Below, in pieces: positions 9,645 to 17,494 of a DNA stretch of 64,000 nt; position 1 is the first letter of the stretch; each line of letters opens with the position of its first letter. The position numbers and the translations under genes are program-made. The DNA is from Salegentibacter holothuriorum. Lineage in GTDB: Bacteria > Bacteroidota > Bacteroidia > Flavobacteriales > Flavobacteriaceae. The stretch is from NCBI RefSeq assembly GCF_900168045.1, contig NZ_FUYY01000002.1:558001-622000 (forward strand). Direction: 5' to 3'. The notes under the pieces were generated by a model, which saw only the letters and a program-made list of their open reading frames with translations, was not told the DNA's origin and ran no database searches.

Positions 9645-10637
9645 GTGGCTAAAATAGGAAATATAGATGTAGGAGACTTCCCGTTGCTGTTAGCACCGAT
9701 GGAAGATGTGAGTGACCCGCCATTCCGCGCGCTTTGCAAGGAGCATGGTGCCGATGTGGTTTACACCGAGTTTATCTCTTCAGAAGGACTTATTCGCGAT
9801 GCAGCGAAAAGTACCATGAAACTTGATATTTACGAGAAAGAACGCCCGGTAGGTATTCAAATTTTTGGAGCCAACCTGGAATCTATGCTGCAATCGGTAG
9901 AAATTGTTGAGAAATCTAATCCCGATATTATTGATATTAATTTTGGATGCCCCGTTAAAAAAGTGGTTTCCAAAGGTGCCGGTGCCGGGATTTTAAAAGA
10001 TATAGATCTTATGGTTTCGCTTACAGAAGCCATGGTAAAGCATACTAACCTTCCAATTACTGTAAAAACCCGCCTGGGTTGGGATAACGATTCCATTAAA
10101 ATTGTTGAGGTTGCCGAAAGATTGCAGGATGTTGGTTGCAAAGCCATTTCTATTCACGGGAGAACCCGTGTACAAATGTATAAAGGCGAAGCCGATTGGG
10201 CTCCAATTTCTGAGGTAAAGAACAATCCACGAATGCATATTCCGGTTTTTGGAAATGGTGATGTAGATACGCCTGAAAGAGCTGTAGAAATGCGTGATAA
10301 ATTTGGTCTTGATGGGGCCATGATTGGTCGTGCTGCTATTGGTTACCCCTGGTTTTTTAGAGAAGTAAAACATTATTTTGAAACCGGTGAGCATTTACCG
10401 TCTCCAACAATGATAGAGCGTTTAGATGCTGCAAGGCGTCACCTGCAAATGGCGATTGACTGGAAAGGAGAGAAGTTGGGTGTTTTTGAAACCCGAAGAC
10501 ATTATACCAATTACTTTAAGGGTATTCCTCATTTCAAGGAATACCGAATGAAAATGGTAACCAGCGACGATGCTGTAGATGTTTTTGCTGCATTTGATGA
10601 GGTTGAGCGAGATTTCTCAGATTTTCAGTTTGCTTAA
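9645..10637 (+). CDS. dusB: tRNA-dihydrouridine synthase
   Basis: A 330-residue FMN-dependent enzyme that reduces uridine to dihydrouridine in the tRNA D-loop. LLAPMEDVSDPPFR near the N-terminus, DINFGCPVKKV with the catalytic Cys at about 102, ITVKTRLGWD and AISIHGRTRVQMYKG follow the Dus order. GNGDV and GAMIGRAAIG form the phosphate-binding end of the TIM barrel. A helical tRNA-binding region closes the protein. Length fits DusB. The start is GTG at 9645; the first residues MAKIGNIDVGDFPLLLAPM fit the family and no in-frame ATG is better placed. Single gene with its own predicted promoter. Confidence 0.92.
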   Translation: MAKIGNIDVGDFPLLLAPMEDVSDPPFRALCKEHGADVVYTEFISSEGLIRDAAKSTMKLDIYEKERPVGIQIFGANLESMLQSVEIVEKSNPDIIDINFGCPVKKVVSKGAGAGILKDIDLMVSLTEAMVKHTNLPITVKTRLGWDNDSIKIVEVAERLQDVGCKAISIHGRTRVQMYKGEADWAPISEVKNNPRMHIPVFGNGDVDTPERAVEMRDKFGLDGAMIGRAAIGYPWFFREVKHYFETGEHLPSPTMIERLDAARRHLQMAIDWKGEKLGVFETRRHYTNYFKGIPHFKEYRMKMVTSDDAVDVFAAFDEVERDFSDFQFA

Positions 10638-10679
10638 TTAAATTTAAGCCACGAATTCAATAATTTTTTAAACAATTAA

Positions 10680-11312
10680 AAGCTCCTCCCCTTATTTTCA
10701 AGGGGAGGTGGCCGATAGGTCGGAGGGGTTTTATGTTGCCGAGTTTTTGTGTTTTTATTTTGTTGGATGTTTAACCACCCCTTTCTTCAGCTACGCTGAA
10801 TTCATTCCCCTCCTTGAGAAGGAGGGGAGCCGTTATCTCCGTCATCCTGAATTTATTTCAGGATCTACTTATTTAACAAGTATGAATTCCGATTTTATTT
10901 ATACGTTTTTAGAAACAATAAAGCTCCTCCCTTTATTTTCAAGGGGAGGTGGCCGATAGGTCGGAGGGGTTTTATGTTGCCGAGTTTTTGTGTTTTTATT
11001 TTGTTGGATGTTTAACCACCCCTTTCTTCAGCTACGCTGAATTCATTCCCCTCCTTGAGAAGGAGGGGAGCCGTTATCTCCGTCATCCTGAATTTATTTC
11101 AGGATCTACTTATTTAACAAGTATGAATTCCGATTTTATTTATACGTTTTTAGAAACAATAAAGCTCCTCCCCTTATTTTCAAGGGGAGGTGGCCGATAG
11201 GTCGGAGGGGTTTTATGTTGCCGAGTTTTTGTGTTTTTATTTTGTTGGATGTTTAACCACCCCTTTCTTCAGCTGCGCTGAATTCATTCCCCTCCTTGAG
11301 AAGGAGGGGAGC
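10680..11312. repeat. 241-bp unit in about 2.6 tandem copies, built from an inverted-repeat element
   Basis: Units start at 10680, 10921 and 11162, exactly 241 bp apart and nearly identical; the third stops at about 11312, after 151 bp. Each unit opens with AAGCTCCTCCCCTTATTTTC and contains CGGAGGGGTTTT. About 150 bp later comes the roughly inverse CCCCTCCTTGAGAAGGAGGG. So the first two-thirds of each unit is an inverted-repeat element, and the last third carries the GTCATCCTGAA hairpin repeat. The third copy ends where the inverted-repeat element ends. Short frames inside the units repeat exactly and look like chance. The array fills the 729-bp gap between dusB and the permease gene (10638-11366). 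Confidence 0.9.
10841..10867. repeat. GTCATYCTGAA short hairpin repeat (copy 1; another at 11082-11108)
   Basis: GTCATCCTGAATTTATTTCA continues into GGATCTA. The arms TCCTGAA and TTCAGGA pair around ATTTA. The copy in the second tandem unit is identical. Relatives lie at 53560, 53663, 55682 and 55725 (inverted), so this is a dispersed family of short intergenic hairpins. Confidence 0.75.
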
Positions 11313-11366
11313 GTTTAAAGTTATAAGATTCGTGTATTCGTGGCCAGCTAAAATACCAGAGGGATT

Positions 11367-12572
11367 TTAAACCGCCCTTAAAGCTTTCCTACTACTTCCG
11401 GCAGCAATAAAAGAAGCGATAAGACCTAGAATCCCTATGGTAAAGATTACAATTAGGATATTTTCTAAAGTAATAGCTACGGGATAAGGTAGGCTTGGTG
11501 TGATCATAACCAGGTTAAATTGTAGTTGCAGATAGACCAATAGAATTGCGGCTGATAGGCCTATGGCACCTCCAATAATCGTCATAAGCATTCCCTGGGT
11601 AAAGAAAATCTTTTTGATCTGGCGCTCAGAAGCACCAAGATTAAACAAAGTTTTAATATTCTCCCGTTTATCCAGGATCACCATAATTATAGAACCGGCT
11701 ACATTAAAAAGCGCGATAATTAAAACCAGGGTGAAAATAAGGTAGACCGCGAGATTTTCGGTATTGAGCATTTTATAGAGCATCTCGTTAAGTTGTGCCC
11801 GGTTTTTTATAGTAATGTCATCACCAAGAAGCTCTTTGATTTCAGCGGTAACTATGTCGGCATCAGCATCTGGACTGATTTTAATTTCTACACCAGAAAA
11901 AGTATTTTCATCCAATTCTAAAAGATTTCGTGCAAAAGCAAGATTAGAGAACACATATTTATCATCTAATTCTTCGTTCACACTGTAAATTCCGCTAACA
12001 ATTACTTTTTCCTGGTTAAAAGCCTGGCCCGGGTTTAAGCCGGTTATTTGACCTTTTCCGGGACGGGGTACCATAACGTTTAATAGATGCTGATAATTAA
12101 AAATACTAAGCCCCAGTTTTCTGGAAATGGTATTACCAACCACCACCTGGGCTTCGCTATTGGTTAACCAGGAACCGGCAATCGCGCTGTCTATTTGGGT
12201 GACCTGCTGGTAATTTTTATCTACGCCTTTTATAAACGCCGTGTGGTTCTTATTGCGGTAATCCAGAAAAATACGTTCTTCTATGATTTTACTAAAACTT
12301 GAAATTCCTTCAATTTCAGCTAATGCTTCGGCTTTATCTTCGGGGATTTGCAATGTTTTTCCGCTTGACGGCAATATTTTTAAATCGGGATCAAATTTAT
12401 TGGAAAAAGAAAGACTAAAATCTTTGAGTCCGGCGAAACCCGAGAGTACTATAAATAACGAAAATGCCCCTGCAAATACGCCTATAGCTGCAATAATGGT
12501 AATGATATTAATGGCATTATTGCTGCTTTTGCTAAAAAGATAGCGCCTGGCGATGTAGAAGGGGAATTTCAA
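11367..12572 (-). CDS. ABC transporter permease of the LolC/LolE (FtsX) type
   Basis: A 401-residue inner-membrane protein with the four-helix MacB/FtsX layout. The first membrane helix is near residues 20-45, a large extracytoplasmic domain spans about 50-270, and three more helices lie near 275-300, 325-350 and 370-392. The opening FYIARRYLFSKSSNNAINII and the ending are typical of lipoprotein-releasing permeases. By analogy it would help pass outer-membrane lipoproteins from the inner membrane to LolA, powered by a LolD ATPase that is not in this window. It starts one base after the rbfA stop codon, so the two are translated from one transcript. Confidence 0.85.
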   Translation of the reverse strand: MKFPFYIARRYLFSKSSNNAINIITIIAAIGVFAGAFSLFIVLSGFAGLKDFSLSFSNKFDPDLKILPSSGKTLQIPEDKAEALAEIEGISSFSKIIEERIFLDYRNKNHTAFIKGVDKNYQQVTQIDSAIAGSWLTNSEAQVVVGNTISRKLGLSIFNYQHLLNVMVPRPGKGQITGLNPGQAFNQEKVIVSGIYSVNEELDDKYVFSNLAFARNLLELDENTFSGVEIKISPDADADIVTAEIKELLGDDITIKNRAQLNEMLYKMLNTENLAVYLIFTLVLIIALFNVAGSIIMVILDKRENIKTLFNLGASERQIKKIFFTQGMLMTIIGGAIGLSAAILLVYLQLQFNLVMITPSLPYPVAITLENILIVIFTIGILGLIASFIAAGSSRKALRAV

Positions 12573-12573
12573 A

Positions 12574-12969
12574 TTAAGATTTTTTCCGGCGCTCCAGTAA
12601 GTCGGGATCTGCTATAGGATCTTCTTCGCCTTTAATAGACTTTTCTATGTTTTCTATATACTCCAGCGAATCGTCCAGAAAATAATTGATTTCCGGCATT
12701 CTGCGCAGCTGATGTTTAGTGCGCTGTGCCATTTCGTGCTTTATCTTAGACTTACCAAGGTTTATTTCTTCTATAACTTCCTGCGCGTGTTTGGGCGGAA
12801 AAATACTGATATAAGCCTTCGCGATAGAAAGGTCTGTAGTTACTTTTACTTTAGAGACCGAAATAATCACTCCTGTTCTCCCGGCATCTTTAAGGTTCTT
12901 TTGCAGGATATCGGCTAGATCGCGTTGCAAAACTCCTCCTATTTTCTTTTGTCTGTTTGTCTCTTCCAT
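12574..12969 (-). CDS. rbfA: 30S ribosome-binding factor A
   Basis: A 131-residue KH-like protein that matures the 5' end of 16S rRNA in the 30S subunit. The order MEETNRQKKIGGVLQRDLADIL, VTTDLSIAKAYISIFP and MRRMPEINYFLDDSLEY-like segments (here RRMPEINYFLDDSLEYIENI) is diagnostic for RbfA. A short charged tail follows. The -7-like element TATTTTTG lies only four bases before the ATG (minus strand, 12974-12981), so the transcript may have almost no leader. It is the first gene of a two-gene unit with the LolC/E-type permease, a pairing often seen in this phylum. Confidence 0.92.
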   Translation of the reverse strand: MEETNRQKKIGGVLQRDLADILQKNLKDAGRTGVIISVSKVKVTTDLSIAKAYISIFPPKHAQEVIEEINLGKSKIKHEMAQRTKHQLRRMPEINYFLDDSLEYIENIEKSIKGEEDPIADPDLLERRKKS

Positions 12970-13438
12970 AGGGCAAAAATACTATAATAAATTGGTATAC
13001 TCCTAAATGTAAAAAACTATGCGTACAAGTCTTAATTTTGAATTATACCATTCTTAAATATTTGACTTGTTCATTTTTTCCATTGATGAAAAACCCTTCG
13101 GCTAAGCTCAGGATAAACCAAGCCAAAAAATCTAGGCTTACGAATCTTTATCTAAATTTTATGCTCGTTTCCTAAATTTTAGGAACTCGCCAATTAAGCT
13201 GCTGCTTACATGAAAATTTATGTTGGCTCAAACAGCCTAAAATTTTGCGGAAACTTCACTTCAAATTTCACGATAAATTTTTGATAGGCCAAAATGAACT
13301 TATTCAAAAGCAACCTAAGTAATACCGAACCTATTGGAGTAAAGATGTTGTGTTTTCTTTTTAAATTATAGAAGTTTACCGATTTTGAATATATAAAATT
13401 AGAAGTTTAACTTGCTGTATCTACTTAAAAAATTAAAA
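12970..13438. other. 469-bp gap: degenerate repeat material, divergent promoters
   Basis: No convincing gene. It separates rbfA (minus) from methylmalonyl-CoA epimerase (plus), so both promoters should lie here. CCCTTCGGCTAAGCTCAGGA near 13094 resembles a common dispersed intergenic repeat. TTCCTAAATTTTAGGAA at 13170-13186 is a perfect odd-centred palindrome. The stretch 13160-13290 is rich in AAATTTT runs and looks like a decayed repeat. Confidence 0.5.
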
Positions 13439-13837
13439 ATGAAGAAAATTGAACATATTGGAATTGCCGTAAAAGATCTTGAAGCAGCAAATGCCACTTA
13501 TAAAGCGGTTTTAGGGAGTAAGCATTATAAAACCGAAACCGTGGAAAGTGAAGGCGTGAGTACTTCTTTCTTTAAAATTGGAGATAGTAAAATTGAATTA
13601 CTCGCCGCCACAAATCCTGAAAGTCCTATCGCAAAGTTTATTGAAAAACGCGGTGAAGGTATTCACCACCTTGCTTTTGCGGTAGATAATATTAAAGCTG
13701 AAATTGCCCGACTTGAAAAAGAAGGTTTTAAACTGATAAATACAAAACCTAAGGAGGGAGCCGATAATAAGCTGGTGGCTTTTATGCACCCTAAAAGTTC
13801 CCACGGGGTTTTAGTAGAATTATGCCAGGAAAAGTAA
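13439..13837 (+). CDS. mce: Methylmalonyl-CoA epimerase
   Basis: Interconverts the (R) and (S) forms of methylmalonyl-CoA, linking propionyl-CoA and succinyl-CoA. The 132-residue protein is a vicinal-oxygen-chelate fold. It has the N-terminal metal-ligand segment IEHIGIAVKDL, a second ligand in EGIHHLAFAVDNI, and the C-terminal HGVLVELCQ with the metal-binding Glu. A TTG upstream at 13412 would add nine residues, but the ATG at 13439 gives the normal MKKIEHIGIAV start. Length is that of the family. It is followed by a tRNA gene, so it is probably monocistronic. No mutase gene is in the window. Confidence 0.9.
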   Translation: MKKIEHIGIAVKDLEAANATYKAVLGSKHYKTETVESEGVSTSFFKIGDSKIELLAATNPESPIAKFIEKRGEGIHHLAFAVDNIKAEIARLEKEGFKLINTKPKEGADNKLVAFMHPKSSHGVLVELCQEK

Positions 13838-13897
13838 GCGAAATTCTAAAAGCACAGCTCCGGAATAAAAAGTGATGAAGGAAAATTGGATTTAGTC

Positions 13898-13928
13898 TTG
13901 CAGAGATTGAAAATATGTACTAATATTG
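13898..13928 (+). promoter_or_regulatory. Possible tRNA promoter (TTG-N20-TAATATTG)
   Basis: TTG at 13898-13900 and TAATATTG at 13921-13928, spaced by 20 bases, match TTG-N17-23-TAnnTTTG with one mismatch. The start would be about 30 bases before the tRNA. Confidence 0.4.
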
Positions 13929-13966
13929 CACTCCTAAAATTCGGGTATTGTTGCAATACTTGAATT

Positions 13967-14040
13967 GGTCCTATAGCTCAGCTGGTTAGAGCACTTGACT
14001 CATAATCAAGGGGTCCCTGGTTCGAGCCCAGGTGGGACCA
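13967..14040 (+). tRNA. tRNA with CAT anticodon (Met elongator or Ile2)
   Basis: A full 74-nt cloverleaf: acceptor GGTCCTA paired with TGGGACC, D-arm GCTC/GAGC, anticodon arm CTTGA-CTCATAA-TCAAG with CAT at the anticodon, a 5-nt variable loop, T-arm CCTGG-TTCGAGC-CCAGG and discriminator A. The 3' CCA is not encoded. It lacks the initiator's C1-A72 type mismatch, so it is not the initiator. C4-G69 and C5-G68 pairs are recognition elements of lysidine synthase, so tRNA-Ile2 (read as Ile after lysidine modification) is possible; elongator Met is the alternative. Confidence 0.95.
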
Positions 14041-14055
14041 CAGAGAATACATCAG

Positions 14056-14090
14056 AAACCCTACAGACAGTACGTTTGTAGGGTTTTTTT
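14056..14090 (+). terminator. Rho-independent terminator after tRNA
   Basis: AAACCCTACA pairs with TGTAGGGTTT around an 11-base loop and runs into a series of T. It lies 15 bases after the tRNA. Confidence 0.85.
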
Positions 14091-14185
14091 ATTTCTAGGA
14101 GACGTATAATTAGTTGCAAAGTCAATTTCCCTACTCTTAGAATTTTAACCTATATTTAAACGTAAGAATAATTTTATAATACCAA

Positions 14186-14461
14186 ATGAGAAAAATATTT
14201 GAAATTGTATGTGATTCCTGTAGAAATAAAAATTTAGTTGAAATTGAAGCTTTAATTAATACAAATAGTTTTCTTCCTGGTTCGGAAAAGAGTATTCTAA
14301 AACTTTTAATAAGAAATAATGTTGATACCGCTAATGTGTTAGAATTAAGAAAAGCTGAAGAAATGGGTAATTATTTTATTACAAACGGCTGTGATGATCC
14401 TGAATACATTCAAAATAGAATTAAAAAAATTAAAAAGAGGTTAGAAGATATCGACAATTAA
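14186..14461 (+). CDS. Hypothetical protein, 91 aa
   Basis: Not recognised. A 91-residue soluble, charged protein without a signal peptide or membrane segment. It has one CDSC pair near residues 9-12 and an all-helical look, ending in a lysine-rich helix KIKKRLEDIDN. The codon use is AT-rich. It is 14 bp upstream of a lipoprotein gene on the same strand, so the two may be co-transcribed. It is the first gene after the tRNA terminator, in a stretch of small genes without recognised relatives. Coding status rests on a clean frame with ATG and on neighbouring order. Confidence 0.6.
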   Translation: MRKIFEIVCDSCRNKNLVEIEALINTNSFLPGSEKSILKLLIRNNVDTANVLELRKAEEMGNYFITNGCDDPEYIQNRIKKIKKRLEDIDN

Positions 14462-14475
14462 TTTTTTCCCACCCT

Positions 14476-14934
14476 ATGAAAAATAAAATACTCGTTTTTA
14501 TACTTTTTGTAATAGTTATAGGTTGCAAAAATCAAGAAGACTTATTAATCCAGGAGGAATGGATTCTATTCAGTAGAATAAATTTTAATCAAGAAAATTA
14601 TTCTTCTGACACCCTTTTTTTTAATAAAAATGATCGAGTTCTTAGTTTGAGATTTGCCAAGGATGGAAAATTACGAGTGAGAGAAAATGACCAAATGCCG
14701 AAAGGTGTTTATTTCTGGAGCGAAGGAATGTATGAGAATGAAATTGTATTGGATGAAACAGAGGCATATCCGTATTATGAAATATTAGAATTAAATAGCA
14801 AAACTTTAAAATGGAGAGAATTTGCCAGTCCCTATTCTAAAGAAAAAATTATAGATACGTATAAGCATCCTGACGATCCCATATGGAATGAATCTAAAGG
14901 CGAGGCTACTAAGTATATTATCAAAGGATTTTAA
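14476..14934 (+). CDS. Hypothetical lipoprotein, 152 aa
   Basis: Family not recognised. The N-terminus MKNKILVFILFVIVIGCKN is a clear lipoprotein signal peptide with the lipid-bearing Cys at 17. The mature part (about 135 residues) has alternating polar and aromatic strands (EEWILFSRINF, KLRVREN, EILELNSKTLKWREF), which resembles small lipocalin-like beta-barrel lipoproteins of Bacteroidota. That fold is inferred from pattern only. It follows the 91-aa gene by 14 bp and precedes a secreted 133-aa protein by 66 bp. Confidence 0.65.
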   Translation: MKNKILVFILFVIVIGCKNQEDLLIQEEWILFSRINFNQENYSSDTLFFNKNDRVLSLRFAKDGKLRVRENDQMPKGVYFWSEGMYENEIVLDETEAYPYYEILELNSKTLKWREFASPYSKEKIIDTYKHPDDPIWNESKGEATKYIIKGF

Positions 14935-15000
14935 ATCAAGTAAATAAATTATTTAACCTGTTTAAGAAAATAAACTTTATAATAACTAACCAGAGAAACT

Positions 15001-15402
15001 ATGAAATTATCTATTATTAATCTATTTATGGTTATCAGCTTCTTTACATCTACAGTTACTGGTGATATTTCAAAAGACAAGATAACCATTAATTATAATT
15101 CAGATGAAATTCAACGCCCTCCAAAATTTGTGTTAACAGAAATTAATGGAAGAGAATTAGAAGAAAGAGCCTTCTTCACTATCAAATATGATAACACTTT
15201 TGAATTGAAATTATCTGATGGGACAATCTTTAAATATGTTCCTTATAAACATTTTGGGGACGAACCTTTATGTAACATCGCAGCTAAAGATAAACGAGGT
15301 TTAATTACCGCAATTTGCATTAAAAAACTTTCCGGAAATAAAGTTAAGATTATGATTGAAAATGATGAAATGATTAGCAACTTCAAAGGTTACAAACAAT
15401 AA
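15001..15402 (+). CDS. Hypothetical secreted protein, 133 aa
   Basis: Not recognised. A signal peptide (MKLSIINLFMVISFFTSTVTG) is followed by about 110 residues with several predicted beta strands (FVLTEINGRELEER, NTFELKLSDGTIFKYVP, LITAICIKKLSGNKVKIMIE). There is a Cys pair (PLCNIA and ITAICI) that could form a disulphide outside the cytoplasm. No lipobox. Same strand as, and 66 bp after, the lipoprotein gene. Confidence 0.6.
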   Translation: MKLSIINLFMVISFFTSTVTGDISKDKITINYNSDEIQRPPKFVLTEINGRELEERAFFTIKYDNTFELKLSDGTIFKYVPYKHFGDEPLCNIAAKDKRGLITAICIKKLSGNKVKIMIENDEMISNFKGYKQ

Positions 15403-15908
15403 TTGATTGGAATGAGGAATAAAGCTTTCTATTCATCAGAATCATATCTCTTAGAAGATATTCTTATTTTTTTCATCTAAATGACGATAGGGAGATAAAG
15501 CTTTTCTGGGGAGGTCAATCATTTTAATTTGTAGAAAGGTCGATCTATATGATCTTTAACCTCAAATTCTTTTATTACCGCATTTAAACGCATGAAGTTG
15601 TCTGTATACTCCGTAGTAGTGTAAAAGTCTGTGTAGCGTTCTGAAACACGCTTAGAACAGTTCCAAACCTGACATTTAAATTTTGAGATAATATTATTCC
15701 AACTTTCCTAAAATTGGCACCTTCAAAAGCAGTTATTTAATTAAGCTTTTTTATTTCTTTTAGCTATATTTAAAGATTTGAAAAAGAGGTGTCTGGAGTA
15801 AAATGAACTTGTGAATCTTGAAAAGCATAGAATAGATTGAGGTTTGAAATACATTATTTTTTACAAAAAATAATTCAAGCTTAAGTTTTGACTGTAAAAC
15901 CAAAATAT
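15403..15908. other. 506-bp gap before the sheath gene; possible gene remnant inside
   Basis: No complete gene. The minus strand between 15519 and about 15704 has an open stretch described separately. The rest is AT-rich and would hold the sheath promoter. I see no strong promoter match, hairpin terminator or repeat. Confidence 0.45.
15519..15704 (-). pseudogene. Possible 3' fragment of an unrecognised gene
   Basis: Read on the minus strand, about 61 codons are open between a TAG and the TGA at 15519-15521. There is no upstream ATG that would give a full protein. The residue mix looks protein-like: VWNCSKRVSERYTDFYTTTE, then YTDNFMRLNAVIKEFEV and HIDRPFYKLK at the end. This suggests the tail of a decayed gene, but a chance frame is possible. 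I do not recognise the family. Confidence 0.25.
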
Positions 15909-17318
15909 ATGAAATCACCAAAAGCTCCCGGAGTGTATCTTCAGGAAACAGCCTCTTTCCCGGTTTCGGTTAGTAGTGTACCCTCGGCAATACCGGCATT
16001 TATAGGGTATACCCAAGAGGATAGCCTGCGTAACATTCCTACCAAAATTAACTCCCTTCAGGAATATAGAGATAAATTTGGCGGTGCACCCCTGCAAGCT
16101 TTTAGCCTTAAATTAACCGATATTTTTACCAATGCTAAACTTAGCTCAAGAACCTATACTGTAGACGACCCCCATCCCGGTATTTTTAAACTTTACCATA
16201 GCCTGGAATTATACTTTAGTAATGGCGGTGGTCCCTGCTATATAGTTTCGGTGGGCAATTATAAGGCAGAAAAAATTGAAGTTGGAAAAAGAGATCCTCT
16301 GGAAGGATTGCTTGGAGGTATTAAAGCTACAGAAACCATAGACGAAATTAGCCTTCTTGTTTTTCCGGATGCTATAAGCCTGGCTAACCAAAATGAATAT
16401 GGCTTTGTGGTAAAAGACGCTTTGGCATTGTGCCATAAACTTAGGGATAGGTTTACTATTTGTGATGTTTATGATAATAATTCCCCTTCGGCTATAACCG
16501 ATTTTAGACAAGCTATCGGGACAAATTATCTAAAATATGGAGCTGCTTATTATCCTTCATTAAAGACGGCTTTTAACTATACAGCCAATGAGGAAAACTC
16601 TGTGATTATCCATACTAAAATTGAAGATACTGGTTCCCCGGTCAATTCTCGCTTCCATAAAAAATCTTTGCGCGAAGTAAAAGACCTGGATCATTTGGTG
16701 TACCACGGTTTTGAAAATGAAATAAAAAATAAATATATAAGTCTGCCGCCATCAGGGGCCATTGCAGGGGTGTATATGAGTGTGGATACCCAAAGGGGTG
16801 TTTGGAAAGCCCCGGCTAATGTAAGTTTAAATTCGGTAATAGAACCTACTGTAAATATCACCCAAAATCAACAAGAAAGCCTTAATATAGATGCTATCGC
16901 AGGAAAGTCTATAAATGCGATTAGGACTTTTTCCGGTAGGGGAGTTTTGGTTTGGGGCGCAAGAACTTTGGCTGGTAACGATAACGAAAGCAGGTATGTT
17001 TCTATGCAAAGATTATATATAAACATAGAAGAATCTGCAAAAAAGGCAATACAACAATTCGCATTTAAACCTAATGCATTACCTACCTGGGCGAGCGTGA
17101 AAACGATGCTTGAAAATTACCTTCTAAATTTATGGCGGGAAGGTGCCCTGGCAGGTGCCAAGCCCGAACATGCCTTTTTTGTAAAAGTAGGCTTAAATGA
17201 AACCATGAGCTCTCAAGATATTTTAGAAAATAAAATGATTGTACAAATAGGTTTGGCCCCAATAAGACCGGCAGAGTTTACTATTCTTAATATTTCCTGT
17301 GAGATGAAAACTTCTTAA
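15909..17318 (+). CDS. Contractile tail sheath protein (phage/eCIS/T6SS-iii type), orphan
   Basis: A 469-residue phage-tail-sheath family protein. The N-terminus KAPGVYLQETASFPVSV with AIPAFIGYT is the classic sheath opening. The C-terminal half has IEPTVNITQNQQESLN, INAIRTFSGRGVLVWGARTL, RYVSMQRLYINIEESAK and a closing IGLAPIRPAEFTILNI, all typical of the sheath core that contracts around an inner tube. The frame opens at TTG 15888; I use the ATG at 15909 because it gives the usual short N-terminus. In phage tails and contractile injection systems this gene sits beside tube, baseplate and AAA-ATPase genes; none is present here. It may serve a system encoded elsewhere or be a leftover. Confidence 0.92.
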   Translation: MKSPKAPGVYLQETASFPVSVSSVPSAIPAFIGYTQEDSLRNIPTKINSLQEYRDKFGGAPLQAFSLKLTDIFTNAKLSSRTYTVDDPHPGIFKLYHSLELYFSNGGGPCYIVSVGNYKAEKIEVGKRDPLEGLLGGIKATETIDEISLLVFPDAISLANQNEYGFVVKDALALCHKLRDRFTICDVYDNNSPSAITDFRQAIGTNYLKYGAAYYPSLKTAFNYTANEENSVIIHTKIEDTGSPVNSRFHKKSLREVKDLDHLVYHGFENEIKNKYISLPPSGAIAGVYMSVDTQRGVWKAPANVSLNSVIEPTVNITQNQQESLNIDAIAGKSINAIRTFSGRGVLVWGARTLAGNDNESRYVSMQRLYINIEESAKKAIQQFAFKPNALPTWASVKTMLENYLLNLWREGALAGAKPEHAFFVKVGLNETMSSQDILENKMIVQIGLAPIRPAEFTILNISCEMKTS

Positions 17319-17494
17319 ATTTTAAAGCACAATACTTATATCTCTTTTTCTTCAATTTTATTGCTTAAACCTACAATTTGTCCAATACTAGTTTCAGTAC
17401 TTTCTACAAGAATATACCGCTTAAAATATAAGCATGTTGGTAGGTTATTCTTATTGATGGGTATATTTGAATAGATATAACTAACCCTGGTTTT

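Noticed and set aside
9857-10394. Minus-strand open frames of 96 and 133 codons across dusB
   Set aside because: They are antisense shadows of a well-supported gene and have no recognisable features.
10708-11200. Two identical 83-codon frames, 241 bp apart
   Set aside because: They are the same chance frame in two copies of the tandem repeat; they cross hairpin sequence and have no protein-like features.
10680-11312. CRISPR array
   Set aside because: The units are 241 bp without short repeat/spacer structure and no cas gene is present.
13967-14040. tRNA 3' end as an attachment site
   Set aside because: I found no second copy of the tRNA 3' end downstream and no integrase gene, so an att pair is not supported.
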